Shown piece by piece: positions 38,215-46,123 of a DNA stretch of 64,000 nucleotides. Below the pieces are notes generated by a model. The model saw only the letters and a list, made by a program, of their open reading frames with translations. It ran no database searches and had not been told where the DNA came from. The position numbers were made by a program, and so were the translations under genes. The stretch spans positions 620,001-684,000 of the forward strand of contig NZ_CP038498.1 in NCBI RefSeq assembly GCF_012427845.1, written 5' to 3'. Position 1 is the stretch's first letter. Each line of letters opens with the position of its first letter. Source of the stretch: Pectobacterium punjabense. Lineage in GTDB: Bacteria > Pseudomonadota > Gammaproteobacteria > Enterobacterales > Enterobacteriaceae.

Positions 38215-38233
38215 GCCCCCACGAAAGCCCCCA
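38215..38233 (+). promoter_or_regulatory. Paired GCCCCCA boxes, candidate integrase arm sites (left end)
   Basis: GCCCCCA-CGAAA-GCCCCCA, same box and same 12-base period as at 47416-47434 beside the integrase gene. Candidate arm-type binding sites of the integrase; function inferred from symmetry. Confidence 0.5.
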
Positions 38234-38286
38234 TAAAAAATCGCTTTGTTTTTGTGATGGTTGTCACGATAAAAAGAAAGGTGTCC

Positions 38287-38460
38287 ATGAGCGGTAAGCG
38301 TTATCCCGAAGAGTTTGAAATTAAAGCAGTCAAGCAGGTTATTGACGGGGCTCATTCTGTTTCCTGCGTGGCAACACGTCTTAGTATCACCATACACATC
38401 CTTTACATCTGGATAAAGGTGTTTAGCCCTGACTCCTTAACCAATAAAATCCAGTCATAA
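38287..38460 (+). pseudogene. IS3-family transposase OrfA fragment
   Basis: MSGKRYPEEFEIKAVKQVIDG / SVSCVATRLSIT / LYIWIK is the N-terminal helix-turn-helix of IS3-family OrfA (usual pattern SVxxVAxRLxIxxxxLYxWIK). It breaks off after ~45 recognisable residues and ends in unrelated sequence; OrfB is absent. Confidence 0.72.
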
Positions 38461-38892
38461 CCAGTCGGGAAATAATGTGCACGACAGTATTTAATTATAT
38501 TGAGTGCAATTACAATCGCTGTGTCGTCACTATATCTGTAGTGGTCTCAGCTCAGAATAGTTTGAAAAAAAGAAACTAAATAGCTGTTCCGAATAGTAGA
38601 TCACTTAGTAACTAATAGTTATTACTCCATTGCTCATCATTACGACTTTAGAGCCTTGATACCAAGGGCTTTCATGCTGGAAATCTGACTATTCCTTGTG
38701 CCACAAAACTTGTGCAGGGTGTAGCGGTATTAGGAACAGCTATTTAGATTAGGAGCGTTTCCATATTATACAGGCAGGATAAAATGTGTATGGCTACTGC
38801 TTTTGGAAAGTGAGGCGCGAACCGGATTTCTTTATGTTGCCTACAGATATGTAGGCAACAATTAATAACTTTTTTGTACGGGTTTTTAGTTA
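38461..38892. other. Non-coding gap with a ~178-bp inverted-repeat unit
   Basis: No gene seen. CTAAATAGCTGTTCC at 38576-38590 and its exact reverse complement at 38733-38747 enclose ~140 bases; extended arms of 23 bases have two mismatches. This could be a MITE-like remnant. The right part is the 3' region of the helicase gene (stop at 38893). Confidence 0.5.
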
Positions 38893-40698
38893 CTAAGGAA
38901 TCTTGTCATATCCAAAGTTACATGCCATAAGCTTAAGGGTTGCTTGGTATTCTTGGCCACTATATTGGTGAATACGCCCTCTTTCTGAAATTAGATGCAA
39001 GTTCTTTCTGGCTCGAGAACTGATGACGTATAGCAATTTCATTGCACTTTCTTGGCCGTTAGGATCATTAAAGTGCGGAACCATGTCTTCTAATAAAGCG
39101 TAGGCGATAACTGTATCAAATTCAGTGCCTTTTACTCCGTGGATTGTTGAAATTGTTATGCCTGTTTTACTTTGAAACACTTTCCTGAATGTTTTTATAT
39201 CTCCGATAAATTCACTACCTTCACTTCTAAGCCGATCAATTCTAGATTGTGAACTTTTGAAAAATGCTGTGTGATGTTCTTGAAGTTGTGGAAAGAGACG
39301 AAAGTTTATTGTTAAGTTGGTAAACAGCATTTCAAAAAAGGTATGGAGATAGATGAGACCATCTATTTCATCTATTTTAATTGTATTACATTCTCTTAAA
39401 AAAGTGCTCCGAGTGAGCGCGGCTGTATTCACTCCTGCTGCCTCAAGGTCACCTAGTACTTCGCCAGCCCAACGGAGTCTACGTACATACATTCCTGGAG
39501 ATGCTTGTGTAAGAGCAATTTTTGAAAGTTTGTACCAAAAGTTTTCTATGTCTCTGGCGAAAGGTACTTGGCCGGGACCATCGAATGAATACTCGGGCAT
39601 GCTTGCTGCGAGACGACGGGTCATACTCGCAAGATGTGTCCATTGTGGAGCAAGCACACACACATTATGCGGCGCAATTCCTATAGTTTCTATATTGAAT
39701 CGGATGAGTCGTATTAATTCAGATTCCAGATTTTTTTTATTTATCGCGTTGTCGAAGGAGATAAGGCTTTGGTAAGTTTTGTCATCAGAGGCTGCTTCAA
39801 TACGAGTTGCATGAGCATTGAAATTTCCGAAATAGTTAATGATGCGCTCGGATGAACGATAGTTCCTCGATAATTCAAGTTCTTCAATATCAATGCTAGC
39901 CATTGATTTGAAATCCTCAAAAGAAATTGGGTATCCACCGAGTGACTGGTAAATAGCTTGATTCGGATCGCCGACAATGAAGGCTCTGGTCGCACCTCGA
40001 CTAGCTTTAAGGATAGCTGTAATGATTGAATACTGAATTTGCTTAGTATCTTGATACTCATCAACCAGCACGATAGGGAACAGTTGTCCTAGGAGCGAGC
40101 TAATTTCAGGGTGATGAGTAATTAACTGATAGGAATAAAAGAGGATAAGCTCAAAATCTATTTTTCGGCTTTCTCTAAGTATTTCAAAGTATTTATTCAG
40201 TATTTTATTCAGGCCATTGTGCTTGTTGACCTGTGGGCATAACAGTATATAGCCTGCTTCTATGAAATAAAAATCACAATCCCAGAAAGTGATTTTTGGC
40301 TTTAGTTTTAAATAAGGTTTGCACAAATCATCAAGAATCTCTTGGCGTTCATGTTGATCGATTACGCGAAAGCCTCGATCCAATGCTTCATGATATATGC
40401 CGTAGGGTTTTAGTATCCATTCAAGACAGAATGAATGAATGGTGCCTATCCATAGTTGGGAGGTATCCACTCCAAGGTCTTCAATACGTTCGTGTATCTC
40501 ATCCGCAGCACGATGTGTATAGGTGATCGCAACAACAAATTGTTTGTTAGATTTCAGCCTAGACAGTTCATAGGCAATCTTGTAAGTCAGCGTTCGAGTT
40601 TTCCCACTACCGGGACAAGCAATGAGAAACACACTCTCAGGAGCAAGAATGGCATCTTCTTGTTCTTGATTCAAATCCCCTTTATTCCACGTGAACAT
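38893..40698 (-). CDS. gajB: UvrD/PcrA-like superfamily 1 helicase, GajB-like
   Basis: 601 residues. SF1 motifs in order: Q motif LNQEQEDAIL, motif I ACPGSGKTRT (~30), Ia ITYTHRAADEI, motif II VLVDEYQDT (~210), motif III IVGDPNQAIYQSLGG, motif IV ELSRNYRSS, motif V TISTIHGVKGTEFDTVI (~525), motif VI LLYVISSRARKNL. It starts 2 bases after the stop of the OLD/TOPRIM gene, so the two are coupled. An OLD-family TOPRIM nuclease with a UvrD-like partner is the architecture of the Gabija anti-phage system. It is longer than the classic GajB (~500 aa, from memory), so the subtype may differ. Symbol given for family resemblance. Confidence 0.85.
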   Translation of the reverse strand: MFTWNKGDLNQEQEDAILAPESVFLIACPGSGKTRTLTYKIAYELSRLKSNKQFVVAITYTHRAADEIHERIEDLGVDTSQLWIGTIHSFCLEWILKPYGIYHEALDRGFRVIDQHERQEILDDLCKPYLKLKPKITFWDCDFYFIEAGYILLCPQVNKHNGLNKILNKYFEILRESRKIDFELILFYSYQLITHHPEISSLLGQLFPIVLVDEYQDTKQIQYSIITAILKASRGATRAFIVGDPNQAIYQSLGGYPISFEDFKSMASIDIEELELSRNYRSSERIINYFGNFNAHATRIEAASDDKTYQSLISFDNAINKKNLESELIRLIRFNIETIGIAPHNVCVLAPQWTHLASMTRRLAASMPEYSFDGPGQVPFARDIENFWYKLSKIALTQASPGMYVRRLRWAGEVLGDLEAAGVNTAALTRSTFLRECNTIKIDEIDGLIYLHTFFEMLFTNLTINFRLFPQLQEHHTAFFKSSQSRIDRLRSEGSEFIGDIKTFRKVFQSKTGITISTIHGVKGTEFDTVIAYALLEDMVPHFNDPNGQESAMKLLYVISSRARKNLHLISERGRIHQYSGQEYQATLKLMACNFGYDKIP

Positions 40699-40700
40699 AG

Positions 40701-42839
40701 TTAGAAGACCTTAAGAATATTGTTGATGCGATCAGTGGGGAAAGTGGCGAGCATTTCTTTCCGGATGTCAACAAAGTCAATATCTCCTCTTCTGAAGGAT
40801 TGAAGTTTTTCTCTGAACTCTGCGAAAACCGCCGATGGAGTGACAAAATCATTCTCATCAATATAGTTCACTCGATAGCTTAATACGTTAAACCAAACTT
40901 CCTTTTTGATTAAAGGGTGTGCAAAAGCGATAGCATCGAGAATGTACTGAGGAATTACCGTTTCTGGATTGACTTTCTTCCCCAGCAAGATGGCAAACCA
41001 ACCTTTCCCCTCACTATTAGCCATCGTTAGTGCTCTTTGCCCATAAAGAGCAATATCGGCAGATTTAAGCTCCTTCTTGGCTTTTTCTATGGTTGGTTTG
41101 TCCGTATAGATATGAGGAAGAATACTAACCAGAAGGTCTGCATTACCGGCAGAAACAAAATCGACTTCGAAAGTATGTGGGGCAAAGTACGACGAAACCC
41201 AGTGATTATTTTTATACAATTCCGCCAATAATGTTTTTCTGGCGATACCTTTCTCCTGAGAAGCCTTGTACTTACTTTTACGTCGTAGCATCTTGTCGGA
41301 GTCACCAACAGCGGGTGTTGTGTTAATTATTGCTTTGTCGAGATCTGTGATAATGCTGCATCTCTTTCGGATTCGATCACTATGGAAAAGAACCGCAATA
41401 TTCTGGAATCCGGTGCTCCGAATGTTTATCAAGCTAATGCCAAGTTCATCCAGGCTGATACCAAGCACTTTTTTAATGAGAATAGGGATCAAGATTTCTT
41501 CAGCATCGCCTTCCACAAGAATAACGCTTTTAGCAAACAGTAAGTTGCTACGTACAGCATCCAGATAGCGTTGGATATTACCAACTTCTTCTGGTTTTAA
41601 ACCGGTAGAGGGCTGGTACGCCTCGCATCGATCGTTTTCTCTGCCGAGAATGTTTACGTTCTGAACGTTACTCACCTCTGAGATATGCGTAGAATGGGTT
41701 GAGTATATTATTTGTGTATTTTCGTATTGAAGCTTGTCGAAGAGCGTCTTCTGGATGTGCGTATGAATATGGGCTTCCGGTTCCTCAATCAGCAGGAAGT
41801 TAGCGATTGACTGCTTAGCTTTCTGATATTTGAACTCCAATAGCTTTAGGGTAAGAAATATCAGATTTGCCCCACCTAAACTCAGTTCGTGGATAGGCCC
41901 TTCATAGCCTTCTCCTGACTCTCCGACAAATAGCTTGAGTGATTGGAATAACTTGTCAGCTTCATCTGGCAAATCAGATTTGATTGAAAGCGATGATGGA
42001 GAGTAAGCCTCGCCAGCTGCGTCTTTTATAGTGCTTCTGATGTCTGTCCGAACGATTTGCACGTCCGATAGGGCTTCAATTGAGTTATTTAACGCTTTAA
42101 CATCATTGGTGATAGCTTGGAATGCTACAGAATCGATTTCACCACTTTTACTCTTCAAAAGTGACAATAGTGGATTGGTTCTATTGTTATGAAACTCTGA
42201 TACAACATCCCGCAGTGCTTGGACGAAGGTAAAAGAAATCTCCTTGGAAACAGAAAGTACGCTCGGAATTTTTGCTCCAATAGCAGGAAATTCTACTTCT
42301 TCATTGAATCGAACGTTATCAAAATCGCCAACTACGGTTTTGTAGAAGGTTTCATCATTGAAGTCAGCATTGCTCCGACCTGTAAATATGGTTTCATAAT
42401 CGTCTGGAGTGATTGGATCCAATATCGTAGCAAGGCCCGCATGGTCACCATCGTTCAACTGAGCAAGGCGTAGTCTAATTTCTTTCTTTGGCCGGAAAAT
42501 AAGATTGTATGTCGCTTTGCCAATCACCTCATCATCAATGATACCAGCCCCATGTCGGAACAATGCTTGAATCGCTTCATCAGCTGAAATTTCTTCGAAC
42601 TCAAGACTAATGATGATCCAGTGACCTTGCCAACGACCTAGACCGCGATGAAAATCTGTAGAGTCCAATCGGTAGGCCGAGCGGATCATGTTATCGTCAA
42701 GCAGCAGTCTAACAGCTCGAAACAGGTTAGTTTTTCCAGAACCGTTCTCGCCAATAACGGTATTTATACCTTTTTGGAATAACAGCTTGGTATTGGCAAA
42801 GTTTCTGTAGTTAACCAGACTTAGCTTGGAGATGTGCAT
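40701..42839 (-). CDS. gajA: OLD-family ATPase with TOPRIM nuclease domain, GajA-like
   Basis: 712 residues. N-terminal ABC/SMC-like ATPase: MHISKLSLVNYRNF, Walker A GENGSGKTN (~33-41), signature LSLGGANLIFLTLKLL (~325), Walker B FLLIEEPEAHIHTHIQK (~350), ..TQIIYSTHSTHIS with the switch His. C-terminal TOPRIM: ILVEGDAEEILIPIL (catalytic Glu, ~440) and SIITDLDKA (DxD). In Gabija the GajA protein nicks DNA and is held inactive by nucleotides; depletion of nucleotides by phage releases it. Operon: HEPN-like gene, 103-bp gap, this gene, then helicase. Class 2 OLD nuclease is the alternative description. Cytoplasmic. Confidence 0.87.
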   Translation of the reverse strand: MHISKLSLVNYRNFANTKLLFQKGINTVIGENGSGKTNLFRAVRLLLDDNMIRSAYRLDSTDFHRGLGRWQGHWIIISLEFEEISADEAIQALFRHGAGIIDDEVIGKATYNLIFRPKKEIRLRLAQLNDGDHAGLATILDPITPDDYETIFTGRSNADFNDETFYKTVVGDFDNVRFNEEVEFPAIGAKIPSVLSVSKEISFTFVQALRDVVSEFHNNRTNPLLSLLKSKSGEIDSVAFQAITNDVKALNNSIEALSDVQIVRTDIRSTIKDAAGEAYSPSSLSIKSDLPDEADKLFQSLKLFVGESGEGYEGPIHELSLGGANLIFLTLKLLEFKYQKAKQSIANFLLIEEPEAHIHTHIQKTLFDKLQYENTQIIYSTHSTHISEVSNVQNVNILGRENDRCEAYQPSTGLKPEEVGNIQRYLDAVRSNLLFAKSVILVEGDAEEILIPILIKKVLGISLDELGISLINIRSTGFQNIAVLFHSDRIRKRCSIITDLDKAIINTTPAVGDSDKMLRRKSKYKASQEKGIARKTLLAELYKNNHWVSSYFAPHTFEVDFVSAGNADLLVSILPHIYTDKPTIEKAKKELKSADIALYGQRALTMANSEGKGWFAILLGKKVNPETVIPQYILDAIAFAHPLIKKEVWFNVLSYRVNYIDENDFVTPSAVFAEFREKLQSFRRGDIDFVDIRKEMLATFPTDRINNILKVF

Positions 42840-42942
42840 AAGTGAATTGTCCTTTTTTGCTTAAGCTGTTAGTGTTTAAATAGAAAAATAAACTGTTATA
42901 TCAATGCATTAAATAGTTTTTGGATATGTGGTCTGTGTATTA

Positions 42943-43992
42943 TCACCGCTGCAAAGCGTCGATAACAGTTTCTGTCACTTCTCTAGATATCCGATACAAC
43001 GATTCATCGGCGATGATATTTTCGCGAAGTTGTTTGTTGGGATGGACAAGGTTGCGGGTATCACGCAACTCATGGATATGCTTTTCTATACTGGAGGGGA
43101 TTATTCTTAGTTCAATGGCTACTTTTATGTAGTCTTGTAGTGTCCATATATCAATGGGTTTTACATTTCCACTATTTCTGTTCTTAGGTGCAGAAACTGC
43201 ATCCAGAGCTTTTTTCCCGGCTGCTTCTAACACTGCGAGTAGTACACCTTCTAATAGGCTGCCGAGCATAATTACACTGGCAAGCCAGGCTTCAGAAAAA
43301 GCACATTTCTCTATTTCTGACCAGCGAGAATTAAGGTTTTCTTTAATGTGGTCTTGCAAATTAGGCAGGTTAAAGATCTTGTCATTGATATATTTCTCAG
43401 CTACAGGTGTGAGTATCCCTGTATCTGAATTTAAGCCTAATGTTTGCCTGACTGTGGAAAGGTAATATTGTAATCCCGACCCAGTAATTCTAAACCAATT
43501 GTTACGGAAAGGTGCTTCAGTTGCCATGAAACCTTTATCTAGCAATATGGTAATGGCATCATTAATATTCTTGGATGAATGTTGGTGTAAGTAAATACCT
43601 ATTCCGGACTCAGTGAAGCTTGACTGGCTCCATCCATCTATTTTATTGCTTGCGAGTAAAGAAAGAATCAGATCATCTGTATTGTAGTTATGTTGCTCTC
43701 TAAGGGCTGGCTGTAGCTTTTTCTTTTCCGCCAGATGCACTATTCGAGTAATTCTCCCTTTCCTAGTAACACTATAATAATCGTTATCTTCGCTTTTTAT
43801 TATTAATCCGTTCGATATGAATTCTGCGATGCCAGATGAAATGTCTGTAGGTGGTAATTCTGCTAGCGAATTATAGTTTAAAATCAGATAATTAATGCTA
43901 AAGCTGCTGATGCCGCCACCTTCTGGTTCGAATGGATCGGTTTCAAGTAATAATCCATTGACGTTTTTATTCACCGCTATATTCCTTTTCAA
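42943..43992 (-). CDS. Winged-helix plus HEPN-like protein, third gene of the defence cluster
   Basis: 349 residues, not recognised as a named family. N-terminal ~55 residues then two winged-helix-like segments: INYLILNYNSLAELPPTDI ... YYSVTRKGRITRIV (~30-85) and LILSLLASNKIDGWSQSSF ... WFRITGSGLQYYLS (~105-180). The C-terminal ~130 residues are helical, with SVIMLGSLLEGVLLAVLEAA, LQDYIKVAIEL, HIHELRDTRNLVHP. The last has Arg-x6-His as in HEPN ribonucleases or Abi/DUF4145-like proteins. Same strand and 103 bp upstream of the GajA-like gene. Could be a regulator, a sensor or an RNase effector; the function is inferred only from motif and position. Confidence 0.72.
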   Translation of the reverse strand: MKRNIAVNKNVNGLLLETDPFEPEGGGISSFSINYLILNYNSLAELPPTDISSGIAEFISNGLIIKSEDNDYYSVTRKGRITRIVHLAEKKKLQPALREQHNYNTDDLILSLLASNKIDGWSQSSFTESGIGIYLHQHSSKNINDAITILLDKGFMATEAPFRNNWFRITGSGLQYYLSTVRQTLGLNSDTGILTPVAEKYINDKIFNLPNLQDHIKENLNSRWSEIEKCAFSEAWLASVIMLGSLLEGVLLAVLEAAGKKALDAVSAPKNRNSGNVKPIDIWTLQDYIKVAIELRIIPSSIEKHIHELRDTRNLVHPNKQLRENIIADESLYRISREVTETVIDALQR

Positions 43993-44097
43993 ATTTTACT
44001 GTGTTGATAGAAAGAAGGCACTGGCGATAACCTCTACAGAGGGAATAGCTATACTTTACTAATTAATTTTTCTTAATAGTATAACACTCCGATAAAA

Positions 44098-44113
44098 CTC
44101 AGTCCGGACTGAG
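44098..44113. promoter_or_regulatory. Perfect 16-bp palindrome upstream of the defence genes
   Basis: CTCAGTCCGGACTGAG, about 105 bases upstream of the HEPN-like gene start and downstream of the XRE regulator pair. A likely operator for one of those regulators. A second repeat CTTGA-N8-TCAAG lies at ~44152-44169. Confidence 0.45.
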
Positions 44114-44251
44114 CGATTTGGTCAATCAACAAATAATCCTTATTGCTGCTCTTGAGAATATTATCAAGTGAATAGACATGAAGCCTCATTTGTAACCCCC
44201 TCTCAAATTATTCAGTAACTCATTATTATTAGTTATCCGTATTATTAGTAT

Positions 44252-44512
44252 TTAATGATCGTTCGACCATTCATTATAAATTTTTAGAATAACTTCAGCA
44301 AAATCATCATCAACTGTATAAAAATAACACTCTGGCACATTAAGCACTTTAGCAAACGCGCACATCATCTCAAATGTTGGGCGATGTATACCGCTTTCAT
44401 ATTGGGATATGCGTGATCGTGCAGTGGCTTCTTCAATGCCAGCCAGTACGCCTAGCTTTTCTTGAGTGAGATTGGCTTGTAAACGAGCCGTTTTAAGGCG
44501 AATGGGCAACAT
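44252..44512 (-). CDS. XRE-family helix-turn-helix regulator, copy 1
   Basis: 86 residues, nearly all one Cro/C1-type domain: RLKTARLQANLTQEKLGVLAGIEEATARSRISQYESGIHRPTFEMMCAFAKVLNVP, then YFYTVDDDFAEVILKIY. Small XRE proteins of this kind commonly autoregulate or control nearby island genes. Its product is ~80% identical by eye to copy 2 located 364 bases upstream, so a tandem duplication is likely. It is the nearest regulator to the defence genes on the same strand. Confidence 0.85.
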   Translation of the reverse strand: MLPIRLKTARLQANLTQEKLGVLAGIEEATARSRISQYESGIHRPTFEMMCAFAKVLNVPECYFYTVDDDFAEVILKIYNEWSNDH

Positions 44513-44615
44513 GATGGCACCATCAATAAGGATATTGATAGCATGTTTAGCACTACTTTACATGTAGGTTGCTTAGACTTCCTGAACAATAGAGGCGGGG
44601 ATTTATTTGCATTCG

Positions 44616-44876
44616 TTAAGAATGACTCTGATGTTTAAGGTAAAGCTCCAGAATCATCTTAGCAAAATCATCGTTTACCGTGTAAAAGTAACATTCCGGT
44701 ACATTAAGTACCTTTGCAAATGAGCACATCATTTCAAATGTTGGACGATGTATCCCACCTTCATATTGAGACACGCGAGAACGCGCAGTTTCTTCTTCAA
44801 TGCCAGCAAGAACTCCCAATTTTTCCTGAGTTAGATTAGCCCGTAGTCGGGCGGCTTTGAGACGAGTAGGCAGCAT
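44616..44876 (-). CDS. XRE-family helix-turn-helix regulator, copy 2
   Basis: 86 residues, same layout as copy 1: RLKAARLRANLTQEKLGVLAGIEEETARSRVSQYEGGIHRPTFEMMCSFAKVLNVPECYFYTVNDDFAKMILELY. Both copies share an upstream element (ACACCATCAAT / TTTAGCAxTACTT / GTTTAGACT), so the duplication included the control region. The Ner-like gene starts divergently 115 bases away. Confidence 0.85.
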   Translation of the reverse strand: MLPTRLKAARLRANLTQEKLGVLAGIEEETARSRVSQYEGGIHRPTFEMMCSFAKVLNVPECYFYTVNDDFAKMILELYLKHQSHS

Positions 44877-44996
44877 CCATTACACCATCAATGATCATAC
44901 ATTGACTTAGTGTTTAGCATTACTTAACATCGTAGTTGTTTAGACTATCTGAACAAATGATGTTTAATGTGAGGCCACAAAATAAGGATCATGGAG

Positions 44997-45218
44997 ATGA
45001 TTGATAAGGATTGGCACCCGGCAGATATCATCGCCGGGTTAAGAAAGAAGGGAACAACATTGGCGGCCGTTTCCCGAGAAGCGGGGTTAGCGTCTTCCAC
45101 GTTGGCAAACGCGTTAACAAAACACTGGCCGAAAGGGGAAAAGCTGATTGCGGAAGCGCTGGGGGTTTCACCTGCGGAAATCTGGCCTTCCCGTTACCGC
45201 AAATCAGAAGATCGTTAA
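44997..45218 (+). CDS. Ner/Nlp-like DNA-binding regulator
   Basis: About 73 residues: DWHPADIIAGLRKKGTTLAAVSREAGLASSTLANALTKHWPKGEKLIAEALGVSPAEIWPSRY, strongly like phage Mu Ner and E. coli Nlp/SfsB. A lambda-repressor-like helix-turn-helix covers most of it. ATG 44997 is preferred (AAGG ~9 bases upstream); ATG 44991 is in frame but only 2 bases after that site. Divergent from the XRE pair; a perfect 15-bp hairpin follows its stop. Confidence 0.87.
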   Translation: MIDKDWHPADIIAGLRKKGTTLAAVSREAGLASSTLANALTKHWPKGEKLIAEALGVSPAEIWPSRYRKSEDR

Positions 45219-45230
45219 AGTAAAACAGGA

Positions 45231-45274
45231 TCTCCCGAACCGTTATCGACCTAGGTTGGTAACGGTTCGGGAGA
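45231..45274 (+). terminator. 15-bp perfect-stem hairpin after the Ner-like gene
   Basis: TCTCCCGAACCGTTA, 14-base loop, TAACGGTTCGGGAGA. It starts 12 bases after the stop codon. No T-run follows, so it is either an atypical terminator or the first of the structured elements of the next ~800 bases. Confidence 0.45.
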
Positions 45275-46123
45275 AGGCAAGCGAAGCGCGACAGTTTACT
45301 TTTGTTGTTCGCCCCATGCTCTCACCCCGTGACTTCGCCCCATGGTATGGGGCAAGTATATGCGGCGAGCGCATGAGGCGAATGCGGTGGCAGCAATGCA
45401 GCCCTGTGCCGGAAAATACATTTCCAGGCACAAAACGGCGTGCGCCAGTTCATGCGGGCTGGACGCCCTTATTGCCTGTCGCATGGGGGTAATGTCGCGG
45501 CTGGACGCCACGCCAAAACCCCCAAGGTCAACGGCGGCACACCGTCGCGCGCTACGCGCGACCAACCCCTTTAAGACGCGCGTTTTAGCCTGTTATTTCT
45601 CTTTCTCGCAAGCTCGGTGCGAAATAACGGGAAACGCTGCTTTAAATGGGTTGGTCGCGCCTCGCTACCGGCTTTTGGCCGGAGACTTAGCTGCGACGGT
45701 GTGCGGGGCAAGCCCCCCAAATAAACCGACGCGTGGGCGCGTCTTTTTGCTCGCTGGGGCGGCAAAATTTATTCGGCTCCCCCGGCCTGCTCGGTTTCCC
45801 TTGGGGGAAACGCTCGCGGGTGGGTTCGGGCGACGCAAATTAGCCATTTCTACGAAATGGAATTTACTCGCCTCACGCCACTTTTTAATTTCTGCTGTTC
45901 GCATCCATTAAAAAGCCAATACAAGGGCGGCCTGTCATATCGCTTGTCCCTGTAAACACGTGTAATTTTGATGATGACAGAATCCCGCTGTTGTATCAGG
46001 GATGTTCGGTGCTCGCTCTGCTGCGCTCCGCCTCAGCCCTGATACAACAGCGGCGTAGAGAAACAAGATAAGCCGCCTCTGTTCGATTAGAAGCGACTTA
46101 TTCCATAGGTATATCAGTCTGGC
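45275..46123. other. ~850-bp structured non-coding region
   Basis: The frames here are not convincing (skewed composition, no motif, large overlaps on both strands). Instead there are nested inverted repeats: 45537-45548 with 45693-45704 (12 bp perfect), 45556-45574 with 45642-45660 (19 bp, one mismatch), 45589-45599 with 45621-45630. Then CCATTTC-TAC-GAAATGG at 45844-45860 and a perfect 17-bp stem 45985-46001 / 46037-46053 with a 35-base loop, close to the end of the integrase gene. GC is higher than in the defence genes. Candidate structured RNA or replication/packaging site. Confidence 0.6.

Noticed and set aside
40701..42839. Retron- or PARIS-type system for the ATPase gene
   Set aside because: No RT in the island and no AriB-like partner; the TOPRIM domain and the coupled UvrD-like helicase fit Gabija or class 2 OLD.
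45342..45911. 189-codon frame on + in the structured region
   Set aside because: Overlapping frames on both strands are equally long, the translation has no motif, and the DNA is dominated by inverted repeats; treated as non-coding.
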